A DNA stretch of 64,000 bases, from NCBI GenBank assembly GCA_036788835.1, contig DAIQMR010000004.1:46642-110641 (forward strand), read 5' to 3'. The first letter of the stretch is position 1, and each line of letters starts with the position of its first letter. Below are positions 41,838-50,789 of the stretch, one piece after another. The translations under genes and the position numbers were made by a program. The DNA comes from JALCSJ01 sp036788835. GTDB lineage: Bacteria; Bacillota; Negativicutes; Acidaminococcales; Acidaminococcaceae. The notes beneath the pieces were generated by a model. That model had not been told where the DNA came from. It saw only the letters and a list, made by a program, of their open reading frames with translations, and made no database searches.

Positions 41838-41946
41838 GACACAATGCGCTGCGTTTAGCCAGCGAGTAAAACTTTTGGCTTAGAACCAGCCACCAAAAGT
41901 ATTCTCGGCAGTATTCATTTTGCTAAGCTTAGTATTGTGTTTTAAG
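41838..41946. repeat. ~105-nt structured inverted-repeat element upstream of dnaE
   Basis: ACACAAT and ATTGTGT close an outer stem. Inside, CGAG..ACTTTTGG pairs with CCAAAAGT..CTCG. No ORF. It lies between the sepF terminator and a TATAAT (41953-41958) serving dnaE. It could be a small mobile hairpin element or a structured RNA; no partner copy was found in the window. Confidence 0.45.
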
Positions 41947-41988
41947 TTATGCTATAATAGACAGGTAAATTATTAACGGAGATAAATT

Positions 41989-44900
41989 ATGGAAAATCAA
42001 TTTGTGCATTTACATACTCATACTGAATATAGCTTGCTGGATGGAGCATCCCGGATTCCGGAACTGGTGGCTTATGCCAAGGAGCTGGGTATGCCTGCTT
42101 TGGCCATTACTGACCACGGAGTTATGTATGGGGCCATAGAGTTTTACAAAGAGTGCCAGAAACAAGGGATTAAGCCTATTATTGGCTGCGAAGTTTATAT
42201 TACCGATGGTTCCAGAACCGATAAAAGCATTGCTGCCCGTGAGAAAACCTATCATCTGATTCTGCTGGCCGAGAATTATGAAGGCTACAGGAATTTGATG
42301 AAGCTGGTATCCATCGGCGAAGTGGAAGGTTTCTACTATAAACCCCGTATTGATAAAGAGGTTTTGCGTCAATACAGCAAAGGGCTGATTTGCCTCAGTG
42401 CCTGTGTGGCAGGGGAAGTCCCGAGACATATCCTTCGTGGAGAAATGGAAACTGCCGAAAAGGTTATGCTGGAATATGTGGATATTTTCGGCAAGGATAA
42501 TTACTTTTTGGAAATTCAGAATCATGATTTGCCGGAGGAAGCAACGGTAGATGCCTTCCTGCGGAAAATGGCAGCCAAGCATGGTATCGGGCTGGTGGCC
42601 ACTAATGACCTGCACTATGTCCGCAAAGAAGATGCGGCAGGGCAGGATATTTTGTTGTGCATTCAGACCGATTCTCAATATTTGGATCCTCACAGGATGC
42701 GCTTTAATAATGATATGTATTATTTAAAGAGCTACGACGAAATGCTTCAGCGTTTTCCTAATGACCAGGAGGCCTTGGCTAATACTCTTCAAATTGCCGA
42801 ACGCTGCAATTTGGAACTGGAATTCGGGCATTTGCTTTTGCCGGAGTTTCCTTTACCGGCAGGGGAGACATCCATGGACAGCTACCTACGTCATCTGTGT
42901 GACGCAGGATTTCCCTCCCGCTATGCTGCAGATGATACTGCAGCTAAAGATAGGATGGAATACGAGCTGGGGATTATTAAACAAATGGGTTACTCCGGAT
43001 ATTTTCTCATTGTCTGGGATTTTATTAATTATTGCCGAACCCATGATATTCCGGTGGGACCTGGCCGTGGTAGCGCCGCAGGCAGCATTGTGGCCTATTT
43101 GACCGGCATTACTAATATAGACCCATTGAAATACAACCTGATTTTTGAACGTTTCTTAAATCCGGAGCGTATCAGCATGCCTGATATTGATACAGATATT
43201 TGCTATGTAAAGAGACATTTGGTAGTGGAATATCTGGCAAGAAAATACGGCGAAAAGCATGTAGCACAGATTGTTACATTTGGAACATTGGCAGCCAAAG
43301 CTGCCGTGAAAGATGTAGGCAGGTCCCTGGGTATTAGCCTAAATGTGGTTAATCAGGTTAATAAACTGATTTCCAACCGTCCCGGCACAACTTTAGCCGG
43401 CTCATTAAAAGAAAGCAGGGAACTGCGGGAACTTAGCGATACTACCCCGGAAATTTCTCAAATGCTGGACTTTGCCCAGAAGGTAGAAGGCATTCCCCGT
43501 AATACTTCTACTCATGCGGCAGGTGTTATTATTACCCCCGGCGAATTGACGGACTATGTGCCCCTGCAGATTACTTCCAGCAGCGACGACGAGCACGAAT
43601 ATATTTGCACTCAGTACGATAAAGACCGGTCGGAATCCTTAGGACTGCTAAAGATGGATCTTTTGGGACTGAGGACTTTGACAGTTATTGACGATACGGT
43701 CAAGATGATAAAAAAGGACAAGAATATAGATGTCGATGTGGACCGGTTGGACCTCCACGATGCAGCTACCTGTAAGATGCTCCAGGAGGGTGATACTGCG
43801 GCTGTCTTCCAGATGGAATCTGACGGCATGACCCGCTTAATGAAACAATTGGCCCCGGAAGGCTTTGAGGATCTCATTCCTTTGGTGGCACTTTATAGAC
43901 CGGGTCCTTTGGGCAGCGGCATGGCGGAAGACTTTATTAACGGCCGTCATGGGAAAAGAACCGCTCCCGTGCTCCATCCGCTCTTGGAACCTATCGTGGC
44001 TGACACATACGGAGTAATTTTATATCAGGAACAGGTTATGCAGATTACTTCTGCCCTAGCCGGCTTCACTCTGGGCGAAGCTGATATTTTGCGCCGGGCC
44101 ATGGGCAAGAAAAAAGCCAAAGAACTGGACAGTATGCGGGATAAATTTATTAAGGGAGCCCAAAAGCTTCATAATATAAAATCTGCCTTGGCGGAAAAGA
44201 TTTTTGATTTGCTGCAGCATTTTGCCGGTTATGGTTTTAATAAGTCACATTCGGCGGCATATGCTTATGTGGCTTACCAGACGGCCTATTTAAAAGCTCA
44301 CTATCCTGTGGAGTTCATGGCTGCTTTCTTGAATAGTATTATCAGCACCGCCGATAAAGTAAGCTGGTATATTAGCATCTGCCGCAGCGCAGATATTGAA
44401 GTGCTGGCTCCTGACGTGAATACCAGCGAGGCCGGTTTTGCCGTAGATGGTAACAGCATTCGTTTTGGCATGGGCGGCATCAAGAGCGTAGGGGATGCTG
44501 CCGTTGAATGTATTATTTCTGAGCGTGACCAGCATGGACCATATAAAGACTTTATGGATTTCACCCAGCGCATCGATACGAGCAAGGTTAACAAACGTGT
44601 GGTGGAGAACCTGATTAAATGCGGCGCCATGGATTGTTTTAGCAATAAACGTTCCCAACTTATAGCCATTATGGATAATGCTTTGGAAGTAGCTTCCCAA
44701 AGACAGAAAGACAGGCTTTCCGGGCAAATGGATTTATTTGGGGAAGAAGAATTTGCCAAGGCTAACGACCCGGTAATCCCTGATATTCCGGAAATGCCTA
44801 AGTCCGAGCTATTACGGTTGGAAAGAGAGCTAATCGGGTTTTACGTTACAGGGCATCCTCTGGATGAATTTAGGGGTGCTCTGAAGAAGCTAACGCCTCT

Positions 44901-45417
44901 TACCAAACTTACGGAATTTAATTTCCGTGATGGGGAGAACGTCACTGTAGGGGGCATTATTTCCGAAAATAAAATCAGAACTACGAAAAACGGGGATAGA
45001 ATGGCTAGCTTTATTCTGGAAGATCTTTCCGGTTCCGTAACAGGCATTGCTTTTCCCAGATGCTTTTCTTCCTATGGGGGAGAAATCATCCAGGACAATA
45101 TCGTAAAAATTCAGGGAATCGTTAAATTAGACGAAGAAGAACCACGAATTTTTGCCAATAGCGTAGAAAAATTAGGTAAAAATACAGAACAAGTGGACAT
45201 TTTTATTCAAAAAGGCCAAAATACCCCGGAAAAACAACAGTCAATGGCAAAAATTTTTAGCAAATATCATGGTATTAACCCAGTATTTTTACATCTTGTA
45301 GGGTCTAAAAAAGTAATTAAAACCAGTCCTAAGTTTTGGGTAAATGCTAAGGAAACAGGCTTCTACACTGATATTAAAGAACTTTTAGGGCCAGAAGCGT
45401 TAGGGGAAGAAGACTGA
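41989..45417 (+). CDS. dnaE: DNA polymerase III alpha subunit (DnaE)
   Basis: 1142 residues. PHP domain at the N-terminus (FVHLHTHTEYSLLDGASR; ITDHGVMYG). The palm has PGRGSAAGSIVAYLTGI and the catalytic pair in MPDIDTDICYVKRH. The fingers follow, then a helix-hairpin-helix region (FAGYGFNKSHSAAYAYVAYQTAYLKAHYP) and a C-terminal OB fold (VTVGGIISENKIRTTKNGDRM). It is the DnaE, not PolC, type; no 3'-5' exonuclease domain. ACGGAG precedes ATG. Confidence 0.97.
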   Translation: MENQFVHLHTHTEYSLLDGASRIPELVAYAKELGMPALAITDHGVMYGAIEFYKECQKQGIKPIIGCEVYITDGSRTDKSIAAREKTYHLILLAENYEGYRNLMKLVSIGEVEGFYYKPRIDKEVLRQYSKGLICLSACVAGEVPRHILRGEMETAEKVMLEYVDIFGKDNYFLEIQNHDLPEEATVDAFLRKMAAKHGIGLVATNDLHYVRKEDAAGQDILLCIQTDSQYLDPHRMRFNNDMYYLKSYDEMLQRFPNDQEALANTLQIAERCNLELEFGHLLLPEFPLPAGETSMDSYLRHLCDAGFPSRYAADDTAAKDRMEYELGIIKQMGYSGYFLIVWDFINYCRTHDIPVGPGRGSAAGSIVAYLTGITNIDPLKYNLIFERFLNPERISMPDIDTDICYVKRHLVVEYLARKYGEKHVAQIVTFGTLAAKAAVKDVGRSLGISLNVVNQVNKLISNRPGTTLAGSLKESRELRELSDTTPEISQMLDFAQKVEGIPRNTSTHAAGVIITPGELTDYVPLQITSSSDDEHEYICTQYDKDRSESLGLLKMDLLGLRTLTVIDDTVKMIKKDKNIDVDVDRLDLHDAATCKMLQEGDTAAVFQMESDGMTRLMKQLAPEGFEDLIPLVALYRPGPLGSGMAEDFINGRHGKRTAPVLHPLLEPIVADTYGVILYQEQVMQITSALAGFTLGEADILRRAMGKKKAKELDSMRDKFIKGAQKLHNIKSALAEKIFDLLQHFAGYGFNKSHSAAYAYVAYQTAYLKAHYPVEFMAAFLNSIISTADKVSWYISICRSADIEVLAPDVNTSEAGFAVDGNSIRFGMGGIKSVGDAAVECIISERDQHGPYKDFMDFTQRIDTSKVNKRVVENLIKCGAMDCFSNKRSQLIAIMDNALEVASQRQKDRLSGQMDLFGEEEFAKANDPVIPDIPEMPKSELLRLERELIGFYVTGHPLDEFRGALKKLTPLTKLTEFNFRDGENVTVGGIISENKIRTTKNGDRMASFILEDLSGSVTGIAFPRCFSSYGGEIIQDNIVKIQGIVKLDEEEPRIFANSVEKLGKNTEQVDIFIQKGQNTPEKQQSMAKIFSKYHGINPVFLHLVGSKKVIKTSPKFWVNAKETGFYTDIKELLGPEALGEED

Positions 45418-45450
45418 CTATTACAGAATAATCAGACTACTTAAGAATAC

Positions 45451-45479
45451 TTGCACTAGAGAAAATTGCGTGATAAAAT
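45451..45479 (+). promoter_or_regulatory. Promoter of etfBA
   Basis: TTGCAC (45451-45456), 17-bp spacer, TAAAAT (45474-45479). Confidence 0.6.
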
Positions 45480-45525
45480 AAGATGTATTTTGAAAATTAT
45501 AGGGTGTTTAGGAGGTTATTGAGTA

Positions 45526-46317
45526 ATGAACATTGTTGTATGCGTTAAACAAGTTCCGGATACCGCAGAAATGAGAATTGATCCGGTAACAAACAACTTA
45601 ATCAGAGATGGTGTTACCAACATCATGAACCCGTACGACCAGTATGCTCTGGAAGCAGCTCTGGAATTAAAAGAATCTACGGGCGCAAAGGTTACTGTAT
45701 TCACAATGGGTCCTCCCCAGGCTGAAGTAGTCCTGAAGGATGCTGTTGCAGTTGGCGTTGACGAAGTTAAACTTATCAGTGACAGAGCTTTCGGCGGTGC
45801 TGATACTTTAGCTACCAGTCAGGCTATGGCCAATGCCATTAAACATTTTGGCATTCCTGATTTGATCCTTTGCGGCAGACAGGCTATTGATGGTGATACT
45901 GCTCAAGTTGGTCCGGAAATTGCTGAACATTTGGATTTACCTCAAATTACCGCAGCATTAAAGATTCAAGTTAAAGACGGCGAAGTTATCGTAGACAAAG
46001 AAAACGAATATACTTCTCAAACCGTTGCTGCTAAGATGCCTGCAGTGGTTACCGTTATGCGTAGCCCTGATTTGAGATTTGCCAGCATTAAAGGCAAGTT
46101 AAAAGCCAGAAAAACTCAGGTTCCTGTATACTCTGCAGCTGATTTGGAAATCCCTACAGATATTATCGGTAAGGCCGGTTCACCTACCCAAGTAATGAAG
46201 AGCTTTACTCCTACTGTTAAAAAGGTTGAAGGCGTTGTTTATGACGACGAAGATCCTGAAGTAGCAGTTGACAAGCTGGTTAAAAAATTAATCGAAGACA
46301 AAATTATTACAAGGTGA
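45526..46317 (+). CDS. etfB: Electron transfer flavoprotein beta subunit
   Basis: 263 residues. MNIVVCVKQVPDTAEMRIDP at the N-terminus, the AMP/FAD-binding GRQAIDGDTAQVGPEIAEHL and the signature AKMPAVVTVMRSPDLRFAS are diagnostic. EtfAB passes electrons between acyl-CoA dehydrogenases or similar flavoenzymes and the membrane or ferredoxin; bifurcating forms occur in anaerobes. No dehydrogenase partner is encoded here. AGGAGG lies upstream, and etfA follows after 12 bp. Confidence 0.95.
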   Translation: MNIVVCVKQVPDTAEMRIDPVTNNLIRDGVTNIMNPYDQYALEAALELKESTGAKVTVFTMGPPQAEVVLKDAVAVGVDEVKLISDRAFGGADTLATSQAMANAIKHFGIPDLILCGRQAIDGDTAQVGPEIAEHLDLPQITAALKIQVKDGEVIVDKENEYTSQTVAAKMPAVVTVMRSPDLRFASIKGKLKARKTQVPVYSAADLEIPTDIIGKAGSPTQVMKSFTPTVKKVEGVVYDDEDPEVAVDKLVKKLIEDKIITR

Positions 46318-46329
46318 GGTGCGAAATAA

Positions 46330-47352
46330 ATGGCTAATACAAAAGGTCTAAAGACCGGTAATGAAAAAGATTTATGGGTTTATGCAGAACATTTCGAAGG
46401 CGAACCCGTTAAAACTGCTTATGAATTATTAGGCGAATGCAGAATTCTTGCTGATAAAGTGAAACAACGCTTATGCGCTGTTCTGATTACTGATGATCCT
46501 AAAGATGCTCCTAAAAAGCTGATCGCTGGCGGAGCAGATGTAGTATATGTTTGCCAAGATCCTAAATTCAAACATTATTCTACAGATTTATACACCAACG
46601 CATTTATTGAAATGGTTCATGAATATCAACCCAGTGCTGTATTCATTGGAGCTACCAATGATGGTCGTGATTTAGGGCCTCGTCTGGCTGCCAGAGTGAA
46701 TACAGGTCTGTGCGCAGACTGCACCATCTTGAACATTGAAGAAGATGGTTTGGTTGAATGGACTCGTCCTGCTGCAGGTGGTAATATTATGGCTACCATT
46801 TTGTGCAAAGAACATCGTCCTCAAATGGGCACTGTACGTCCTAAGACTTTCAAAGCAGCTGTTCCTGATGCTTCCCGTAAAGGTGAAGTTGTTAACTACA
46901 AGCTGAAGAACCAAGTCGAAGACAGAGTAAAAGTATTGCGTATGGATCGCGTTGTACAACAAGGCGAAATGGCTATTGATGATGCACCTTTCGTGTGCTC
47001 TGGTGGTCGTGGTATGCAATCTAAAGACAACTTCCCACTATTGCTTGACTTAGCTCATGTAGTAGGCGGAGCTGTTGGCGGTTCTCGTGCTGCTGTTGAT
47101 GCAGGTTTCTTACCCCATCCTCGTCAGGTTGGACAATCCGGTAAGACTGTAACTCCTAAGATTTACTTTGCTTGCGGTATTTCCGGTTCTGTTCAGCACA
47201 AAGCTGGTATGAGCAAATCCGATACTATCGTTTGCATTAACAAGGATCCCGAAGCTCCTATGTTTGAAATCGCCAAGTATGGTATTGTTGGCGATGCTTT
47301 GAAGATTCTTCCTATACTGACTGCTAAGATTAAAGCTTTCAAAGAAAGCTAA
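46330..47352 (+). CDS. etfA: Electron transfer flavoprotein alpha subunit
   Basis: 340 residues. The C-terminal FAD-binding domain has GGRGMQSKDNF, VVGGAVGGSRAAVDAGFLP and the signature PKIYFACGISGSVQHKAGM followed by CINKDPEAPMFEIAKYGIVGD. No N-terminal ferredoxin domain is present. It forms the heterodimer with EtfB. Transcription ends at the hairpin 47378-47414. Confidence 0.96.
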   Translation: MANTKGLKTGNEKDLWVYAEHFEGEPVKTAYELLGECRILADKVKQRLCAVLITDDPKDAPKKLIAGGADVVYVCQDPKFKHYSTDLYTNAFIEMVHEYQPSAVFIGATNDGRDLGPRLAARVNTGLCADCTILNIEEDGLVEWTRPAAGGNIMATILCKEHRPQMGTVRPKTFKAAVPDASRKGEVVNYKLKNQVEDRVKVLRMDRVVQQGEMAIDDAPFVCSGGRGMQSKDNFPLLLDLAHVVGGAVGGSRAAVDAGFLPHPRQVGQSGKTVTPKIYFACGISGSVQHKAGMSKSDTIVCINKDPEAPMFEIAKYGIVGDALKILPILTAKIKAFKES

Positions 47353-47377
47353 TTGATTTAGCGAAGATGCTGAAGTT

Positions 47378-47414
47378 AAAGCCCGGGGACCTCTGTTTGT
47401 GGCCCTGGGCTTTT
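47378..47414 (+). terminator. Intrinsic terminator of etfBA
   Basis: AAAGCCCGGGG pairs with CCCTGGGCTTTT (one mismatch), just upstream of pyk. Confidence 0.82.
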
Positions 47415-47434
47415 CTGGATATGAGAGGAAAATT

Positions 47435-49183
47435 ATGAAAAAGACAAAAATCATTTGTACTTTAGGTCCTACTACCGACAACAAAGAACTTTTGGTAAAA
47501 ATGTTAAAAGCAGGTATGGATCTGGCCAGATTCAATTTTTCTCATGGCAGCTACCCAGAGTGTGAAAAACGGTTGGCCTTATTAGACGAAGCTTCTCAGG
47601 AGGCAAAGAAAATAGTAGGCAGAGTGGCTGATACCAAAGGGCCGGAAATGCGCCTGGGACTATTCAAAGGGGATAAAGTAGAAATCAAGGCCGGTGCAGA
47701 TTTCACGCTAACCACTAAAGAAATAGAAGGTACAGCTGAAATAGCCCATGTTAATTACGATGGACTACACAAAGACGTAAAACCAGGCGATCCTATTCTT
47801 TTGGATGACGGCAAGCTGTCTTTGGAAGTCAAGGATGTTGCGGGCAATGATATTCATACGATTGTTGTGCATGGGGGAATAATCAGCTCCCGGAAGAGAG
47901 TGGCAACACCAGGTGTGGCTTTGAATCTACCTTTTATGTCAGAACAAGACAAATCTGATATCACTTTTGCGGCCCAGCATCACATGGACTATGTGGCTGC
48001 TTCATTTGTACGCAATGCGGCAGATGCCATAGAGATTCGTAAGCTTTTAGAGAGCCTAGGCTCCCATATGGGAATAGTAGCTAAAATCGAAAACAGGCAA
48101 GGCGTAGATAATATTGATTCTATACTTAAAGCTGTTGATGGTATCATGGTAGCCAGGGGTGACCTGGGAGTGGAGATTCCGGCAGAGGAAGTTCCTATTG
48201 TCCAAAAAAGAATTATTGCCAAATGTAATGCTTTGGGCAAGCCTGTTATTACTGCCACTCAGATGTTGGACAGTATGATCACTAACTATCGCTGCACCAG
48301 AGCAGAGGCCAGTGATGTGGCTAACTCCATTTTTGATGGTACCGATGCTATTATGCTCAGTGGCGAAACTGCTTCCGGAGCATATCCTTTAGAAGCAGTA
48401 CAAACTATGGCCAGAATAGCCGAAAGAACAGAAGAAGCTTTGGATTATGTAAGTATTTTCCGTAAAAAAGGTATTGGTGACGGCGTGACATTAACTGAAT
48501 CTATTAGTCATGCCACAGTGCAGATTTCCCAAGAATTGGAAGCAAATGCTATTATGCCTATTACGGAATCAGGCTATACGGCAAGACTGATTGCCAAATA
48601 TCGTCCCAAGGCAGAAGTGATTGCGGTGTCGCCGAAAGAGTCTACACTACGGAGAATGACCCTTTATTGGAGCGTTAATCCTTTACTGGGAGACGATTGC
48701 CAAGGTACTGATGAAATGATAGAGTCATCCATAGAACGCGCCAGAAAGGAAGGCGCAGTTAAAGAAGGAGAATCTGTCGTGGTTACGGCAGGTATGAATG
48801 TGGGAAAAGTGGGAAGCACTAATCTGATTAAGGTTATTACCGTAGGGACTAAACTGCTTAAAGGTTTAGGAATCGGTAAAAAGTCGGCTTCAGGAAAAGT
48901 TTGCAGAATTGCAGATAAAAAAGACCTGAACAAATTCCAGCCGGGGGACATTATGGTTGTTGCCAGCCTGGAAAACGAAATGGGCTTAACCGCCAGCAAG
49001 GCAACTGCTATTGTGGCAGAAGAAGGGGGCTTCACGTCTCCTGCGGCTATTGTAGGGATAAATTGCGGGATTCCTGTTATGGTAGGAGTAATAAACGCTA
49101 TGAACACTTTAAAAGACGGAGACGTGGTTACAGTTGATGTGGCAACCGGTTCCATCTATTCAGGCATTATGAATGTGAAATAA
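47435..49183 (+). CDS. pyk: Pyruvate kinase with C-terminal PEP-utiliser-like domain
   Basis: 582 residues from ATG 47435 (GAGAGGA upstream). KTKIICTLGPTT, FNFSHGSYPE, VAKIENRQGVDNID, MVARGDLGVEIPAEEVP and TQMLDSMI are classic pyruvate kinase motifs. Residues ~485-582 form the extra PEP-utilising-like domain found in many Firmicutes, including IVAEEGGFTSPAAIVGINCG, where the His of true PEP synthases is not conserved. Glycolytic ATP formation from PEP. Confidence 0.97.
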   Translation: MKKTKIICTLGPTTDNKELLVKMLKAGMDLARFNFSHGSYPECEKRLALLDEASQEAKKIVGRVADTKGPEMRLGLFKGDKVEIKAGADFTLTTKEIEGTAEIAHVNYDGLHKDVKPGDPILLDDGKLSLEVKDVAGNDIHTIVVHGGIISSRKRVATPGVALNLPFMSEQDKSDITFAAQHHMDYVAASFVRNAADAIEIRKLLESLGSHMGIVAKIENRQGVDNIDSILKAVDGIMVARGDLGVEIPAEEVPIVQKRIIAKCNALGKPVITATQMLDSMITNYRCTRAEASDVANSIFDGTDAIMLSGETASGAYPLEAVQTMARIAERTEEALDYVSIFRKKGIGDGVTLTESISHATVQISQELEANAIMPITESGYTARLIAKYRPKAEVIAVSPKESTLRRMTLYWSVNPLLGDDCQGTDEMIESSIERARKEGAVKEGESVVVTAGMNVGKVGSTNLIKVITVGTKLLKGLGIGKKSASGKVCRIADKKDLNKFQPGDIMVVASLENEMGLTASKATAIVAEEGGFTSPAAIVGINCGIPVMVGVINAMNTLKDGDVVTVDVATGSIYSGIMNVK

Positions 49184-49216
49184 GGGTTGAATTGAAGGAA
49201 TATTAATAAGGTTATG

Positions 49217-49264
49217 GGAAGAGAGTATGGGCAGTTTTTATCTCAGCATCTCTTCCTATTTTTT
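49217..49264 (+). terminator. Intrinsic terminator of pyk
   Basis: GGAAGAGA (49217-49224) pairs with TCTCTTCC (49249-49256), followed by a T-rich run. Confidence 0.82.
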
Positions 49265-49297
49265 ATTATAATTTCCCGATTTTTTCTGTTAGAAATA

Positions 49298-49326
49298 TTG
49301 ACAACAAGTCTTTCTAATGGTAAGAT
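49298..49326 (+). promoter_or_regulatory. Promoter of tRNA-Leu
   Basis: TTGACA (49298-49303), 17-bp spacer, TAAGAT (49321-49326). Confidence 0.78.
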
Positions 49327-49357
49327 ATTAACGTTCGCACGAACAATTCCCATTCAT

Positions 49358-49443
49358 GCCGAAGTGGCGGAATTGGCAGACGCACTTGACTCAAAATCAA
49401 GCGCCCTCAAAGCGTGCCGGTTCGAGTCCGGCCTTCGGCACCA
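49358..49443 (+). tRNA. tRNA-Leu, anticodon CAA
   Basis: 86 nt with encoded CCA. Acceptor GCCGAAG pairs with CTTCGGC, discriminator A. Anticodon arm CTTGA-CTCAAAA-TCAAG gives CAA (codon UUG). The long variable arm CGCCCTCAAAGCG fits class II tRNA-Leu. The T-arm is GCCGG-TTCGAGT-CCGGC. Confidence 0.96.
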
Positions 49444-49841
49444 CAGAAAACAAAGACCATTACTCAGGTGGTGGCCTTTTTTTTGTGCCGAAGGCCGGAT
49501 GAGGCCGACCGCACCACAGAAAACAAAGACCATTACTCAGGTGGTGGCCTTTTTTTGTGCCGAAGGCCGGATGAGGCCGACCGCACCACAGAAAACAAAG
49601 ACCANNNNNNNNNNNNNNNNNNNNNNNNNNNNNNNNNNNNNNNNNNNNNNNNNNNNNNNNNNNNNNNNNNNNNNNNNNNNNNNNNNNNNNNNNNNNNNNN
49701 NNNNAGGCCGACCGCACCACAGAAAACAAAGACCATTACTCAGGTGGTGGCCTTTTTTTTGTGCCGAAGGCCGGATGAGGCCGACCGCACCACAGAAAAC
49801 AAAGACCATTACTCAGGTGGTGGCCTTTTTTTGTGCCGAAG
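49439..49841 (+). repeat. Tandem array of 72-73-bp units downstream of tRNA-Leu, with assembly gap
   Basis: Units begin CACCACAGAAAAC at 49439, 49512, 49584, 49715 and 49788; the third runs into the gap and the fourth starts just after it. Each full unit contains a terminator-like hairpin (AAAGACCA/TGGCCTTT with one mismatch, then 7-8 T) and GTGCCGAAGGCCGGA, the exact reverse complement of bases 49427-49441 of the tRNA. It also has GTGC..GGCC..GGCC..GCAC. The first unit starts within the tRNA 3' end. The last stops after GTGCCGAAG. The copy number is unknown because of the gap. Any long ORF across it is an artefact. Confidence 0.92.
49605..49704. other. Assembly gap (100 N)
   Basis: Exactly 100 N, the conventional placeholder for a gap of unknown size, inside the tandem array. 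Confidence 0.98.
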
Positions 49842-50012
49842 CATTAAGAATTAGACATGCAGACTTAAATATTAAGCAGTAAATATAAAGTCTCAAAAAT
49901 GGTTGTAATTATTGTAAAATAAGACTAAAATAGAAACAATAACGTTAAAAGTCGTTAATAATTTAGAAAATAAAATTTGTTTGGTAAGAACTAAAAGGGA
50001 AAGACTTGTGTC
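49842..50012 (+). promoter_or_regulatory. Leader region and promoter of the exopolysaccharide operon
   Basis: A 171-bp A/T-rich gap without ORF. TTGTAA (49903-49908), 17-bp spacer, TAAAAT (49926-49931) is a plausible promoter. A small inverted repeat TAACG..CGTTA follows around 49940-49960. No terminator is seen between the promoter and the first gene. Confidence 0.5.
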
Positions 50013-50789
50013 ATGAAAGATAACATAATGAAAAGAACAATAAATTATAGTCGTGCCTATAGATATATGGATTTGAATAAGACTAATGTTGTAATGGTTG
50101 CTTTATTTACGGCATTGATTTTAACAACATATATTTACTTCTACAAAGAAATATCCTATGCCTTTGCCTCCGGTGCCATGGCTGTCTTAAAGCCTGTTTT
50201 CCCTGATGGTACTCTTCGTTTAGCTACATCTTTATTTACAGATGGTTATTCTTTATATTATGTGGAAACAATAGGGGCTTTTCCCACCTTGTTGTTTGCC
50301 TGGGTAAATATTATCTTTACTCTATTATTCCTGCTTTTTGTCTGCTATGTTATGCAAACAGGAACGCTCTCAATTTTTCTTAGTTATATTTCTCTCCTTC
50401 ACATTGCCTCATGTCTCTTTTTCATTTTCTGGCCTGATTATTTCCCTTATACTGCGTCTATGTTTTCTGATATTTATATTAAACAGCAGGCAACCATGAA
50501 TTGCTTTATCGTAGTTATTATGGGATTTGCGGTGCTTTTGCCGCCGCTGCATTTTCTCCAGTCATTTTTAGCTTTAGGCAGCTTGGCCTTGTACAGCTTA
50601 ATTTTTGGCTTTGTACGTTATATTGCATTTTTGTTTGTTTTATATAAATTCTCTGTTTTATATATGTGTGTCCTTTTCTTTGTGCTAGGGCCGTTTATAG
50701 ACTTTTTGTATTTGGTAGGGATTTATAGTCTGGCTGTCTGCAAAGCCTCGGATAATCTGAAAACAAAACAGGAGATTTGGCAATGGTAA
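50013..50789 (+). CDS. Polytopic inner-membrane protein of the putative exopolysaccharide operon
   Basis: 258 residues with about six to seven hydrophobic segments (first ~residues 28-50, the last cluster ~185-245) and few charged residues. No family is recognised. As first gene of a six-gene overlapping operon with a GT2 synthase next, it may form part of the synthase complex or export channel (inference). The ribosome site is weak (GGGAAAG); ATG 50028 is an alternative start. Its last codons overlap the synthase start by 7 bp. Confidence 0.72.
   Translation: MKDNIMKRTINYSRAYRYMDLNKTNVVMVALFTALILTTYIYFYKEISYAFASGAMAVLKPVFPDGTLRLATSLFTDGYSLYYVETIGAFPTLLFAWVNIIFTLLFLLFVCYVMQTGTLSIFLSYISLLHIASCLFFIFWPDYFPYTASMFSDIYIKQQATMNCFIVVIMGFAVLLPPLHFLQSFLALGSLALYSLIFGFVRYIAFLFVLYKFSVLYMCVLFFVLGPFIDFLYLVGIYSLAVCKASDNLKTKQEIWQW

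Noticed and set aside
49439..49841. CRISPR array
   Set aside because: The whole ~73-bp unit is repeated without unique spacers, and no cas genes are nearby.
49214..49882. Long ORFs through the tandem repeat and N gap
   Set aside because: They run through tRNA-Leu, repeat units and 100 N; the translation is repeat-derived and has no ribosome site or family resemblance.
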